Source: JBALVO01 sp036961445 (GTDB lineage: Bacteria > Pseudomonadota > Gammaproteobacteria > Pseudomonadales > Halieaceae). From it: DNA of 64,000 bases. A model generated the notes under the pieces. That model was given only the letters and a program-made list of their open reading frames with translations. It did not search any database and was not told the origin of the DNA. The stretch covers positions 1 through 64,000 of the forward strand of contig JBALVO010000004.1 of assembly GCA_036961445.1 (NCBI GenBank), given 5' to 3'. Below, piece by piece: positions 9,373 through 18,779 of this stretch. The translations under genes were made by a program, and so were the position numbers. The first letter of the stretch is position 1. Each line of letters opens with the position of its first letter.

Positions 9373-9654
9373 CTACTGCGGTGGCTTTGTTGCCGCCGTT
9401 TGCTGCATTTTACTGCGTTTCTTCCACGGATCAGCACGCGTAAAGGTGGCGATATACAAGCTCTCCACCTTCTCCCTGGCCCAGGGTGTTTTGCGCAGAA
9501 ACTTCAAACTGGATTTTACTGACGGGTCTTTCTTGAAACAATTGATATTGACCCTCTGCGCAAGCTCCTCCCACCCGTAGTAATCCACAAGCTGGGTAAC
9601 AACGACTTCCAGCGTGGTGCCGTGTAATGGATTGTTAGGTTGCTCATCGGGCAT
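9373..9654 (-). CDS. VF530 / DUF2132 family small protein
   Basis: 93 residues from ATG 9654, which has AGGGG five bases upstream; the reading extends to an earlier start at 9690 without a ribosome site. The core NPLHGTTLEVVVTQLVDYYGW, then INCFKKDPSVKSSLKFLRKTPWAREKVE, is the conserved signature of the VF530 family. The Vibrio fischeri member has a solved structure and was described as double-stranded-DNA-binding-like. The C-terminal 20 residues (KKRSKMQQTAATK) are basic and variable. The family matches strongly; the cellular role is not established. Confidence 0.88.
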   Translation of the reverse strand: MPDEQPNNPLHGTTLEVVVTQLVDYYGWEELAQRVNINCFKKDPSVKSSLKFLRKTPWAREKVESLYIATFTRADPWKKRSKMQQTAATKPPQ

Positions 9655-9745
9655 GCGGGCCCCTACCGTGCACAATAATCGCCACAGCAACGATTATCCC
9701 TGGCAACTCAGCGCAGCGCACCCTATTGCTGCAGACCAACCCGGA

Positions 9746-10096
<351 letters not shown>

Positions 10097-10163
10097 TATT
10101 ATTCTCCCGTTTTCAATTGCATCGTTTGCTGATTACTATTCTCAACTCTAGCGTTAGTGTAGC

Positions 10164-11723
10164 TTACAAGTGCAGTAAGCGCTGTTGAAATTCTCGCCAC
10201 AGTTCGTCGCCTGGGTCTTGCGTGTTAACAAGCAGTCGACAGTTTTGCTCCACCGCGGTTAGCGGTTCAGCTTCACGCAACTGACCTTCCATAACCGTCA
10301 CCCCCGCTTCCGAGGCATCGTGCGCCTGGTCCTCTCGCGCGATCAAACGCTGTCGTAATTGACCCGGCTCGACCAGGCAGTCCACGATAATAAACGGCAG
10401 CTCCAGGCTGTGGGCCAGCTCACGAAAAGGGTCACGTGCGCGGCGGTGCAGGAACGTGGCGTCGACAATCACCGCAAAACCGGCGTCAAGGATCACCCCA
10501 GCCAATACCTGCAACCGGGCGAACGTAGCGCGAGTCATGCCAGTAGAATAAAGAAGCTCCTTGTCCTGTAGCGTGCTGCGCTGCTCTGGCGCTAAACCCA
10601 CCAATCGTTTGCGCTCCACGTCGGAACGCAAACGCACTGCGCCGCTGCAGGCTACCAACTCGCCTGCTATTGTCGATTTACCGGTTCCAGATACGCCGTG
10701 AGTAATAGCAACAAACCCCGGCACGGATTGCGTGTAGCTACAGGCAAGTTCAAGATAGCGGCGAAATATCACAAAGCCCGGGGTTTCGCCAATGTCTTTA
10801 TTCGTGCGGGGTTCACGCAACAGAGCCACCTTCGCTCGTACCATGGCAAAATAGCAGCGATAAAGATTCAGTAATACCAGGCCGGCATAATCACCACGAT
10901 ATTCAAGATAATCAGATAGCAAGCGGTGGGCTGCCTGGGTGTGCCCCCGTGCCTCAATATCCATCGACAGAAAAGCGATTTCACTGATGCTATCCATGAT
11001 GCGAAATGCCGGGTTGAATTCAATGCAGTCAAACAACTGCACTGCGCCGTCAAACATTGCAATATTGCCCAGGTGAGCATCACCATGGCCGTCTATAATC
11101 CAGCCCTGTGCAACGCGATTCTTCATCACCGGCAACAGGTCGCTATAGCGCCGCAATATCCAATGTTCGACGATGTCCAGCTGCTGTAACTCACTCGAGC
11201 GCAGGGCATACTGCCGCACCTGTATCATGTTCTGCTCGATAGCCGCTCTCAAGGCGACCGGAGAGCCCGGCTCTGAACCACAAGGATCGGGATTACAGAC
11301 CGGCAATTTCGCGTGCAACCCGGCCAACTCTTTACCCACAGCGCGCAGTAGCATAGCGTCCAGCTCGCCTCGCGCTGCGATGTTATCAAGCAACTGCGAT
11401 TCATCGAAGCGCTGCATCTTGACTGCATAATCAACGATCTCTCCGCTGCCGTCGAACTGTAACTCCTGCGCAGTGCGGGTGATCGGTATAACCGCCAGAT
11501 AAAGCCCTGGGGCGAAGCGACGGTTTAAGCGCAATTCTTCGTTGCAATAGTGACGGCGCTTCTCCACGGTCGAGAAATCGAGAAAATCGAAATTCACCGG
11601 CTTTTTTATTTTATAGGCAAAATCGCCACACAGAATGACCCAGGAAATGTGCGTTTCACGCAGCGTACACTGATGAGCAGGTGGCAGTGAGCCGATAAGT
11701 TGCCGGATGCTGTCGCTATCCAA
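10164..11723 (-). CDS. Fused aminoglycoside-phosphotransferase-like / AAA kinase protein
   Basis: 519 residues with two kinase modules. Residues ~1-330 match the COG2187 aminoglycoside-phosphotransferase-like domain: DFAYKIKKPV for the ATP-site lysine, Brenner motif HGDAHLGN at 213-220, and LFDCIEF carrying the metal-binding Asp near 232. Residues ~335-519 match COG0645: Walker A GVSGTGKST at 343-351 and a P-loop kinase core with VIVDATFLHRRARD. This two-domain form is common in proteobacteria and does not by itself imply antibiotic resistance. The substrate is unknown. It is a single gene, with its start near 11723 and a convergent neighbour far off. Confidence 0.88.
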   Translation of the reverse strand: MDSDSIRQLIGSLPPAHQCTLRETHISWVILCGDFAYKIKKPVNFDFLDFSTVEKRRHYCNEELRLNRRFAPGLYLAVIPITRTAQELQFDGSGEIVDYAVKMQRFDESQLLDNIAARGELDAMLLRAVGKELAGLHAKLPVCNPDPCGSEPGSPVALRAAIEQNMIQVRQYALRSSELQQLDIVEHWILRRYSDLLPVMKNRVAQGWIIDGHGDAHLGNIAMFDGAVQLFDCIEFNPAFRIMDSISEIAFLSMDIEARGHTQAAHRLLSDYLEYRGDYAGLVLLNLYRCYFAMVRAKVALLREPRTNKDIGETPGFVIFRRYLELACSYTQSVPGFVAITHGVSGTGKSTIAGELVACSGAVRLRSDVERKRLVGLAPEQRSTLQDKELLYSTGMTRATFARLQVLAGVILDAGFAVIVDATFLHRRARDPFRELAHSLELPFIIVDCLVEPGQLRQRLIAREDQAHDASEAGVTVMEGQLREAEPLTAVEQNCRLLVNTQDPGDELWREFQQRLLHL

Positions 11724-11804
11724 AAGAACCCCCTACAGCAGCAATTGAGAAATCAACTGCGCGTCAAGAATAGCAGTTACATCGGGGTTAACGAATGATC
11801 AGCG

Positions 11805-12674
11805 TCAAAAAAGCTGAATAATCCGCTGTGAAAACTTCTGCACAGCCGCCAACTTTTGCTCACGCCCTACCGCGGGATCGTAGGGGTTCCATGGCGTCAC
11901 ACACACGTCGGTCACCCCCAACGCCTGCAGGCGCTTGAAGTCGTCCAGGTTGCGCGCCGCCATATCGAAGGCATGAATCTCGAAGTCATCATTGGTATCA
12001 GTGCCATACTCACAGCGCAGTTCATTCAGGGTAGTAATCATAGCGCGCAGGGATTGGTAGTCGCTGTTGGCGGAAATCCAGCCGTCTCCCAGGCGCGCAG
12101 CGCGGCGCAGGGCGGGCTTGGCATGACCGCCGATCAGGATAGGCACGGGCCTGGAAGGCACCGGTGAGAGTTTCAAGCGCCCTATCTCGTAGTTGTCTGA
12201 ATGGAACTCGAAATAGTCGCCGGACATGGCGCCCTTGATGATCTGCAAACAATCGTCCATAAGCTTGCCGCGTTTCTCAAAATCCACGCCGTTATAACTG
12301 AAATCCTCTTTCCAGGGGCTGAGTCCGGCACCCAGGGACACCCGATTATTACTCACTACTGCCAGAGAGGATAACGCTTTGGCCAGAACCAGGGGCTGAC
12401 GCACCGGCACCTTCATTACTGCTGGATAAAATCGTAGCTGCTCGGTGATGGCAGCAATGCCGGCCATGGCGACAAATGGCTCCAGTACAGCCACGCCGTC
12501 AAGCGCCTGGCGCACCGCCTCGGTACTGAGATAAGGGTAATCGGACTCACTGACTTGCGGATAAAACAAACTGTCAGGCAGTGCCATCGAATGAAAACCC
12601 GCCGTCTCGGCAGCGCGCGCCAAATCCGGGTAGTCTTCAACACCCCCTAAACCTGTCATCAATGTAAATTTCAT
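11805..12674 (-). CDS. Luciferase-like (LLM family) flavin/F420-dependent oxidoreductase
   Basis: 289 residues of the bacterial luciferase-like fold. The N-terminus KFTLMTGLGGVEDYPDLARAAE, the central VSLGAGLSPWKEDF and the later RPVPILIGGHAKPALRRAARLGDGW are the hallmarks of the TIGR03619-type F420-dependent subgroup. In gammaproteobacteria the cofactor could be reduced FMN or F420; I saw no F420 biosynthesis genes here. Members oxidise or reduce cyclic and lipid substrates. It follows the HsdA-like SDR on the same strand, 33 bases after that gene's stop, which suggests co-transcription and a related substrate. Confidence 0.87.
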   Translation of the reverse strand: MKFTLMTGLGGVEDYPDLARAAETAGFHSMALPDSLFYPQVSESDYPYLSTEAVRQALDGVAVLEPFVAMAGIAAITEQLRFYPAVMKVPVRQPLVLAKALSSLAVVSNNRVSLGAGLSPWKEDFSYNGVDFEKRGKLMDDCLQIIKGAMSGDYFEFHSDNYEIGRLKLSPVPSRPVPILIGGHAKPALRRAARLGDGWISANSDYQSLRAMITTLNELRCEYGTDTNDDFEIHAFDMAARNLDDFKRLQALGVTDVCVTPWNPYDPAVGREQKLAAVQKFSQRIIQLF

Positions 12675-12706
12675 TCTTGTGTATCTCCCAGCGTCAACTG
12701 ACTGCC

Positions 12707-13468
12707 CTAAAATTGCTGGGGCCGGAACATGGCATCATGACCACCATCGACAAACAGCACGGAGCCGCAGATAAATCTGGCTTGCGGACTCAGTAAAAAA
12801 CTGACTGCCGCCGCCTGATCCTCGGGCTTACCTGGAAATCCCACAGGGATGCTGGACATAAATTCCTTGATCGCCGGGCCATAAGTGGGGTCGCTCTCAA
12901 CCTGTTCTGTCATCGGTGTTTGCGTATAGCCAGGGGCAACCGCATTCATCCGCACACCTGCCGCGGCATAGTCAACGACATTGGATCGCATCCAGCGCGC
13001 TACTGCTTGTTTGGTGCCACTGTAGACCTCTTGCGCTGCGATGGTTTCAGAAAAACGCAGCGCTTCTTCTTCCTCGCCACAGAGCAATAAATCAACGAAT
13101 TGCGGGCTGTTGTTCATAGCAGCTGAGTTGGATGATATCAATACAATGGCGCCGCGTTTGGCAGCCAACAAATCCTTAAGGCCTGCAATGAGCTCGACCG
13201 TACCAAAATAATTAACCTGAGTGATCAGCGGGTGGTTTGGCACATTAGCGCCCAGACCCGCGCAGGTGACCAGTCCATCCAGGCCATCTTTTGCCGCATC
13301 CCTGAGCGCTGCAATAGCAGCTTGTCGACCTTCTTTGGCCGACAAATCGGCGATGATATCGGCATTTTTTATGTCAACAACAATAACCTTATGGCCCTCT
13401 TCGCGAAGACGTTGTTTGATTGCTGCACCGATACCCGTGGCGCCACCGGTCATTGCGTAGAGTCCCAT
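12707..13468 (-). CDS. SDR resembling 3alpha-hydroxysteroid dehydrogenase/carbonyl reductase
   Basis: 253 residues from MGLYAMTGG; AGGAG six bases upstream decides this start over longer readings. Rossmann motif TGGATGIG; IIADLSAKEGRQAAIA; CAGLG in place of NNAG; NYFGTVELI; catalytic YSGTK; and a C-terminal DGGHDAMFRPQQF. From memory these blocks, including the rare CAGLG and the xDAxxRPxQF end, are those of Comamonas HsdA, a 3alpha-hydroxysteroid dehydrogenase/carbonyl reductase. That makes oxidation or reduction at C3 of a steroid-like ring plausible, though carbonyl reductases of this type are broad in substrate. It is paired with the downstream LLM gene. Confidence 0.85.
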   Translation of the reverse strand: MGLYAMTGGATGIGAAIKQRLREEGHKVIVVDIKNADIIADLSAKEGRQAAIAALRDAAKDGLDGLVTCAGLGANVPNHPLITQVNYFGTVELIAGLKDLLAAKRGAIVLISSNSAAMNNSPQFVDLLLCGEEEEALRFSETIAAQEVYSGTKQAVARWMRSNVVDYAAAGVRMNAVAPGYTQTPMTEQVESDPTYGPAIKEFMSSIPVGFPGKPEDQAAAVSFLLSPQARFICGSVLFVDGGHDAMFRPQQF

Positions 13469-13579
13469 TTTTTGCTCCTGCGTCATTTCTTGGTGTAGGG
13501 TAAGTGATGGGGGCTCACCCGGGTATAACCAAATCATTCGATCTCACAGTCATATCAGTTCAGCAGTCCCTTACATATT

Positions 13580-13656
13580 CTAACGGCCTTTCCATACGGG
13601 TTTGCGTTTCGTCATGAAGGCCTGAATGGCCAGGGCGTCAGTCGGCCATAATCCAG
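13580..13656 (-). pseudogene. C-terminal remnant of an enoyl-CoA hydratase (crotonase)
   Basis: Reading the minus strand from about 13656 to the TAG at 13582-13580 gives DALAIQAFMTKRKPVWKGR, close to the standard end of gammaproteobacterial enoyl-CoA hydratases (typically ...EGIQAFMEKRKPxWKGR). Upstream of this the frame runs straight into the terminator of the TonB receptor gene, so only about 25 codons survive and there is no start. It is a scar of a deleted beta-oxidation gene between the receptor and the HsdA-like SDR. Confidence 0.65.
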
Positions 13657-13661
13657 AATCT

Positions 13662-13693
13662 AAAAAAAAGCCGCGACTTACAACAGTCGCGGC
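13662..13693 (-). terminator. Rho-independent terminator of the TonB receptor gene
   Basis: On the minus strand a perfect nine-base stem GCCGCGACT / AGTCGCGGC with loop GTTGTA is followed by eight T. It lies about 30 bases after the receptor stop codon. Confidence 0.9.
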
Positions 13694-13721
13694 TCAAAGG
13701 ATCCATCGGACCCAGGGGAAA

Positions 13722-16391
13722 TTAGAACTCGTAGGTGACATCCAGACCGAAGGTAGCCTCTTCACCGTACTGTTCGGTAATCAGTCCAAGGCTGGCGAAA
13801 TTGATGCCGAAAGTGTTGTAGTCCTGGTCAAAGGCATTCTTGGCCCATAATCCAGCGCGCAATGTGCCACTGCCGATCTGCACGTTCTCGATACCCAGGC
13901 GCGCGTTGACAATAGTGCGCTCGTCCAGAACGATCGGATCAAACACCACCGGCTCATTGGAATAAGTGCCAGTCCACAACGCAGCCGCATAGGACTCATC
14001 CTGCCAGAACACCTCTACGTGTGCCATGAACTCCGCCGACTGGGTGCGGGCGAAGACCCAATCTACAATTGCCGAGGCCTGGTTGTCCGGGGACGAGCGC
14101 TTGGCCAGGTCACTGGCATCGATAGAGGTCGTAGCGCCCTCAAACGTGGCGTACTCGTCAAAATCGCCATTCATGTGCGCATAGCTCAGGGAGATCATCA
14201 GGTCATCCAGGGGCAGCCACTGCGCTTCCACCTCTGCGCCCCAGCGCTCGGACTGACCGGCATTACCGATAAAGGACGAGGTTTGCAGATTTTCATCAAC
14301 GACGATCTGGCTGACCTGCTGGTCGTCATACTTGTAGGTAAAGACCGACGCATTCATGCGCAGCACCGCTGGAATGAGGTCTGATTTCACTCCCAATTCC
14401 CAGGTATCAATGGTTTCCTCGTCAAACTGGTCGCCGAAGACTTCTCCGTTAAATCCGCCGCTGCGATAACCTCTGGCCCAGCGTAAAAACACGTTGCTGG
14501 CATCATTTAGATCATAGGCCAAGGTAACGTTACCGCTGCTATTATCAAAGCTCTCATCATCCTTCTCCCGGTACTCGCCCGGGACCGGACTAAGCTCACC
14601 CGTAAAATCCGGGTTGGTGCGCAAAGTACCGGGAAACGGCCCTGGAATGACCACCGGTCCAGCGGACTGGTATAGATACTTTACGTCTTTGTCTTCCTCG
14701 GTATAGCGATAGCCCAAGGTAATAGCGAGTCGATCATCAAGCATGTCCGGGCGGTAGGTGGCCTGCCCATAGACGGCCCAGGCTTCTGTCTCGTTATCGT
14801 AGTTTATTGCCTCTATCCCGCCCACCGGCTGTGCCGCCTGGCGATAACTGCGGTTCTTGCCCTCGTCCGAAAAGTAGTAAAGGCCGACAGCATATTCCAG
14901 ACGGTCGGTTGCGCCAACCATCTGTAATTCCTGGGAGAACTGCTCGTATTCAAGTTTCGCATCCTGATTAAAGTAAGCGCCACCGAATTGATCAATATTG
15001 TCCCACATTGCCCCAATGCTCTGCTGTACCTCGTTATACATGCGCGTTAATACGGGAATCAGCGCCGGGTTACCCGCCATCTGACCAAATAGAGCCAGTT
15101 CCTCACCATACATCGCAGTAAGCGCCCCCAGCGTGCTGTCATTTACGGCACCGATACCATCGGCATTCAGGCTGTTATCAGTGCCGTCCAGATCACCAAA
15201 ATTGCTATTCTTGATTTCCCTGTAACCCGTAATCGATTTGAACTCGACACTACCCAGTGCGCCCATATCATCAAAATTGAGGGCCATAGTCAGGTTGTGG
15301 CCGTCCGACTCATTTTTGGAATAGGTATTGATATCACTACTGGCACGGTTGGGCCTGCTGCCGTCCTGTGGATTGGACAGCAGGTCCAGAGTCGCCGCGC
15401 TGGAGCCGGCATAACGCCCCGCTGTGTCATCCGGTGACAAACCAAACAATGGTGCAAACTGATTCATTTGTTCCAGGCCGGGACTGATTATCCCCACGTT
15501 AAATTGCGACAGGATATCGGTTCGACTGGTTTCAGCACCCGTTGTCGGGTCGATTGCTAGTGGTGTAATACCTACCATAAACTGGGGCGTGGCCTTCTCA
15601 TTGAGCTCAGCGTGATCGTAAGCGTAATCAACCCGTAACCTATCCGACACATCCCAACGTAATGCCACCCGGTAACCGTCTCTATCGAGGTCCTCAAAGT
15701 CGTCGTAATTGGAGTTCGTATTGGAAAATAGTTCATCACGCTGCCGTGTCTGGTAGCCAAAAGAGGCCGACAATGCACCCAAGCCTTCGCCTATCTCACC
15801 CAGAGTGCCTGTATAAATAGTTCCCTTACCGGCCCATAGGCCATCACTGCCCACTGTGCCGGTGAACTTACCACCGAGCTCGCCTGTCGGCTTTTGTGTG
15901 ATGAAGTTGATGGCACCGCCAGTCGAGTTACGGCCGTACAGCGTACCCTGTGGTCCACGCAGCACTTCTATTCGAGCTATTTCGGCCACATCAAGCGCCG
16001 AGCCTGTTTGCTTGCCGATATACACCCCATCTATGTACATCGCATTGGCCGGATCAACCGACAGATTACTGGGGCTGCCGCTACCGATGCCGCGCAGGCT
16101 GAAACTTACGTTGCCTTTACCACCGGGAGATTCAAATCCACCCATATTCGGAATTGAGTTGATTAGATCACCCACGTTCTGATAACCGCGCCGTTCCAGA
16201 TCAGTTTCGCTGAGCGCAGTAATAGAGATCGGCACGTCCTGCACGCTCTCTTCGCGCTTCTGGGCGGTGACTACCACTTCTTCAAGCATCAACGACGAGT
16301 TGCGGGACTGCGCCAGCACTTGATGTGAGCTCGCAGCAACCACCATTGCCATGGCCGCAATAAGTGCTGTTTTGGTAAATGGAATCGACAT
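13722..16391 (-). CDS. TonB-dependent outer-membrane receptor
   Basis: 889 residues. Signal peptide to about residue 27 (ending HQVLAQ), TonB box/plug start LEEVVVTAQKREESVQDVPISITAL, plug domain with SLRGIGSG and RIEVLRGPQGTLYGRNSTGGAINF, and a C-terminal beta-barrel ending in an aromatic residue (DVTYEF). It belongs to the large group of receptors that take up hydrophobic or complex carbon compounds in marine bacteria, where the ligand is rarely siderophore alone. Energy could come from the TonB system at 21-26.8 kb. The gene is monocistronic, with its own terminator, and is divergent from the FadH-like gene. Confidence 0.95.
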   Translation of the reverse strand: MSIPFTKTALIAAMAMVVAASSHQVLAQSRNSSLMLEEVVVTAQKREESVQDVPISITALSETDLERRGYQNVGDLINSIPNMGGFESPGGKGNVSFSLRGIGSGSPSNLSVDPANAMYIDGVYIGKQTGSALDVAEIARIEVLRGPQGTLYGRNSTGGAINFITQKPTGELGGKFTGTVGSDGLWAGKGTIYTGTLGEIGEGLGALSASFGYQTRQRDELFSNTNSNYDDFEDLDRDGYRVALRWDVSDRLRVDYAYDHAELNEKATPQFMVGITPLAIDPTTGAETSRTDILSQFNVGIISPGLEQMNQFAPLFGLSPDDTAGRYAGSSAATLDLLSNPQDGSRPNRASSDINTYSKNESDGHNLTMALNFDDMGALGSVEFKSITGYREIKNSNFGDLDGTDNSLNADGIGAVNDSTLGALTAMYGEELALFGQMAGNPALIPVLTRMYNEVQQSIGAMWDNIDQFGGAYFNQDAKLEYEQFSQELQMVGATDRLEYAVGLYYFSDEGKNRSYRQAAQPVGGIEAINYDNETEAWAVYGQATYRPDMLDDRLAITLGYRYTEEDKDVKYLYQSAGPVVIPGPFPGTLRTNPDFTGELSPVPGEYREKDDESFDNSSGNVTLAYDLNDASNVFLRWARGYRSGGFNGEVFGDQFDEETIDTWELGVKSDLIPAVLRMNASVFTYKYDDQQVSQIVVDENLQTSSFIGNAGQSERWGAEVEAQWLPLDDLMISLSYAHMNGDFDEYATFEGATTSIDASDLAKRSSPDNQASAIVDWVFARTQSAEFMAHVEVFWQDESYAAALWTGTYSNEPVVFDPIVLDERTIVNARLGIENVQIGSGTLRAGLWAKNAFDQDYNTFGINFASLGLITEQYGEEATFGLDVTYEF

Positions 16392-16690
16392 GGATTTTCT
16401 CCGTATTAAAATTATCTATGACGGAGCCATTGCAATAAATGAGAGCTGGCATTCCGCTGTCTCATCTTTGGTGCGCCAGCACCTAAGCAAGACTGTTTTT
16501 TGTGCAACAGCGTGCAGTATCGGCGAAGAGTCGCTTGCGGCACAGAACACCTGCAATCAGTTTTATAGACATTTGCGTTCGCCTATGTGGTGGGAGCGGA
16601 TTTGTTTATAAATATGACCTGTGTGGTCCTGTGAGGATGCGCGCGCAGGGCCAATACTATTGCGGGTCATAGATACTGCAGAGCCAGGCA
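16392..16690. other. Divergent intergenic region
   Basis: About 300 bases separate the TonB receptor start (minus) from the FadH-like gene start (plus). I found no ORF with a ribosome site, no clear terminator and no strong palindrome. It must hold the two promoters, but no -35/-10 pair stands out. Confidence 0.5.
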
Positions 16691-18695
16691 ATGCCAAAAA
16701 CCTACACTCACCTGTTGTCACCCGGTCGCATTGGTACATTGAATTTGCGCAACCGCATCATACTGGCTGCCATGGGTTCCAACTTCGCGTCCGCAGACGG
16801 CCATTGCACAGAGCAACTTATCGCCTACTACGAGGCCAGAGCAAAAGGTGGCGCTGGCCTCTTGGTACTGGAGACATCGGCTGCATGCTGGCCCAATGGC
16901 TCCACCATGCCCAATACGTTAGGGTTTTCACGCGACGATTTCATTCCCGGCCTAACCGAGCTGACGCGTCGTGTACACGCTCACGGTGCAAGGATTGTCG
17001 CGCAGCTGAACCACGGCGGCAAAATGGCCCAGGAAGACACCGCCGCCGGACGCCCTATCCCGGTACCCTCGCAGATCCCGAAAAGCGGCAGTGATATGTT
17101 TAATGTCCTCACGCCGCAGGAAATTGGTAATTTCATCAAGGCCGCTGGGCCTGATGGCAAAGGCGCCACGTATTGTGAAATGACGGTGCCGCAGATAGCG
17201 GAGCTTGTAGCCCAGTTTGCAGCTGCCGCTAAACGGGCACAGCACGCCGGGTTTGACGGAGTGGAAATTCATGCTGGCCACGGCTATTTGCTGGCCAATT
17301 TCCTGTCACCTTATACCAATCAACGCACGGACCAATATGGCGGCTCCCGGCAAAACCGGGCGCGCTTTCTGGTGGAAGTCATAGCCGCGATGCGCGCTGC
17401 AACCGGCGGCGATTTCCCCATCCTGGTACGACTGGACGCCAGGGAATACCGCATCGAAGGCGGCATCGAACTGGCGGACTGCGCGGCAACGGCACGCCTG
17501 TGCGAACAGGCCGGCGCCGCGGCGATCGATGTCAGCGCCTACGGCAATATCGCCCATGCTATCGCATTTACCGAGGCGCCCCTGGTGCACGAACCCGGCG
17601 GATTTATCGCCTTTGCCAGGGCGATTAAACAAGCCGTTGGCATCCCTGTTATCGGAGTGGGCCGCATCGAACCGGAGGTAGCCGAACGCTGCATCGCTAA
17701 TGGGGATTTCGATTACCTGGCAATGGGTCGCAAACTGTTGGCGGACCCGGACCTGCCGAACAAACTGGCGACGGGCCAGGACCAGAGCATCCGACCCTGT
17801 ATTTACTGCTATATCTGCGTTAGTCAGATCTTTATCAACAAACCCATGTGCTGCGCCGTCAACCACGCCATGGGTCGGGAACACGAGGGCGACATCCTCG
17901 CCCGCAGCAGTGATGGCAAGAAAATTCTGGTCATCGGTGGAGGTCCGGGTGGCATGGAAGCGGCGCGCATGCTGGCACTGCAGGGGCATAAGGTCAGCTT
18001 ATGGGAAAAGGATAAAGACCTGGGCGGCACGGCTCGTATCGCGGCGCTGGTCTATGAGCCCAACGAACGTCTCGTGCACTACCTGGCAGCAGCCGTGAAA
18101 GCACTGCCTATTGATCTGCAGATGAACAAGACCGCCACCAGGGAAAACATTGCTGCGGTGCAAGCCGACCACGTCGTCCTTGCCACCGGGGCAGTACGCA
18201 TGGCACCACAGATTCCCGGCAAACAACAGCGACACGTTTTTGATGGCGATGAGCTGCGTGGCGTACTTTTTGGTACCAGTAAGCAGGCTGCCGCCAAGCT
18301 CAACCCGCTATACCGCATAATGCTGCGCGCCGCGCGTATGACCCAGATGCTGCGCAGTATCAAGTTGCTACGCTTCATGAGCAAACTATGGATGCCTCTT
18401 GCCAACGAGGTGGTCGTTATAGGTGGCGGTCTGGTAGGACTCGAACTGTCTGAATATCTGGTGGAGCGCGGTCGCAAGGTCACCATCCTCGAACCCGGAT
18501 CATCCCTGGGNNNNNNNNNNNNNNNNNNNNNNNNNNNNNNNNNNNNNNNNNNNNNNNNNNNNNNNNNNNNNNNNNNNNNNNNNNNNNNNNNNNNNNNNNN
18601 NNNNNNNNNNGGTGCACCGCATCGGCGACTGCCGCGACAAGAGTTTTATCGATGGCGCTATACTGGACGCGCGCAAACTCGTACAACAATTATGA
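16691..18695 (+). CDS. NADH:flavin oxidoreductase / 2,4-dienoyl-CoA reductase-like protein (interrupted by a gap)
   Basis: The N-terminal TIM barrel (LLSPGRIGTLNLRNRIILAAMGSN) has the active-site block VEIHAGHGYLLANFLSP and the barrel end IGVGRIEP. A cysteine cluster CIYCYICVSQIF...MCCAVN follows and should bind a 4Fe-4S centre. The FAD domain begins VIGGGPGGMEAARML and the NAD domain VIGGGLVGLELSEYL. After the 100-N gap the reading VHRIGDCRDKSFIDGAILDARKLVQQ, with the GDC motif, gives the true C-terminus with TGA at 18693-18695; this is a different frame across the arbitrary gap. Fits FadH/BaiCD-type enzymes that reduce dienoyl-CoA or enone bonds. The gap probably hides about 60-100 residues. 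Confidence 0.9.
18511..18610. other. Assembly gap (100 N)
   Basis: Exactly 100 N, the conventional size for a gap of unknown length. The FadH-like gene continues on both sides in different apparent frames, so the true gap length is not 100 or any multiple that keeps frame. Confidence 0.97.
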
Positions 18696-18779
18696 GGAAA
18701 GGGTTGAGTTGCTTAACGAGCTAAGCGCGGGCCTGCCCCACCACGGCAACGGTGCATTGGAAACGTGCAAAGGATAGCT

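Noticed and set aside
10164..11723. Possible antibiotic-resistance gene
   Set aside because: The aminoglycoside-phosphotransferase-like domain is fused to a COG0645 kinase, a widespread housekeeping-type architecture; no resistance context.
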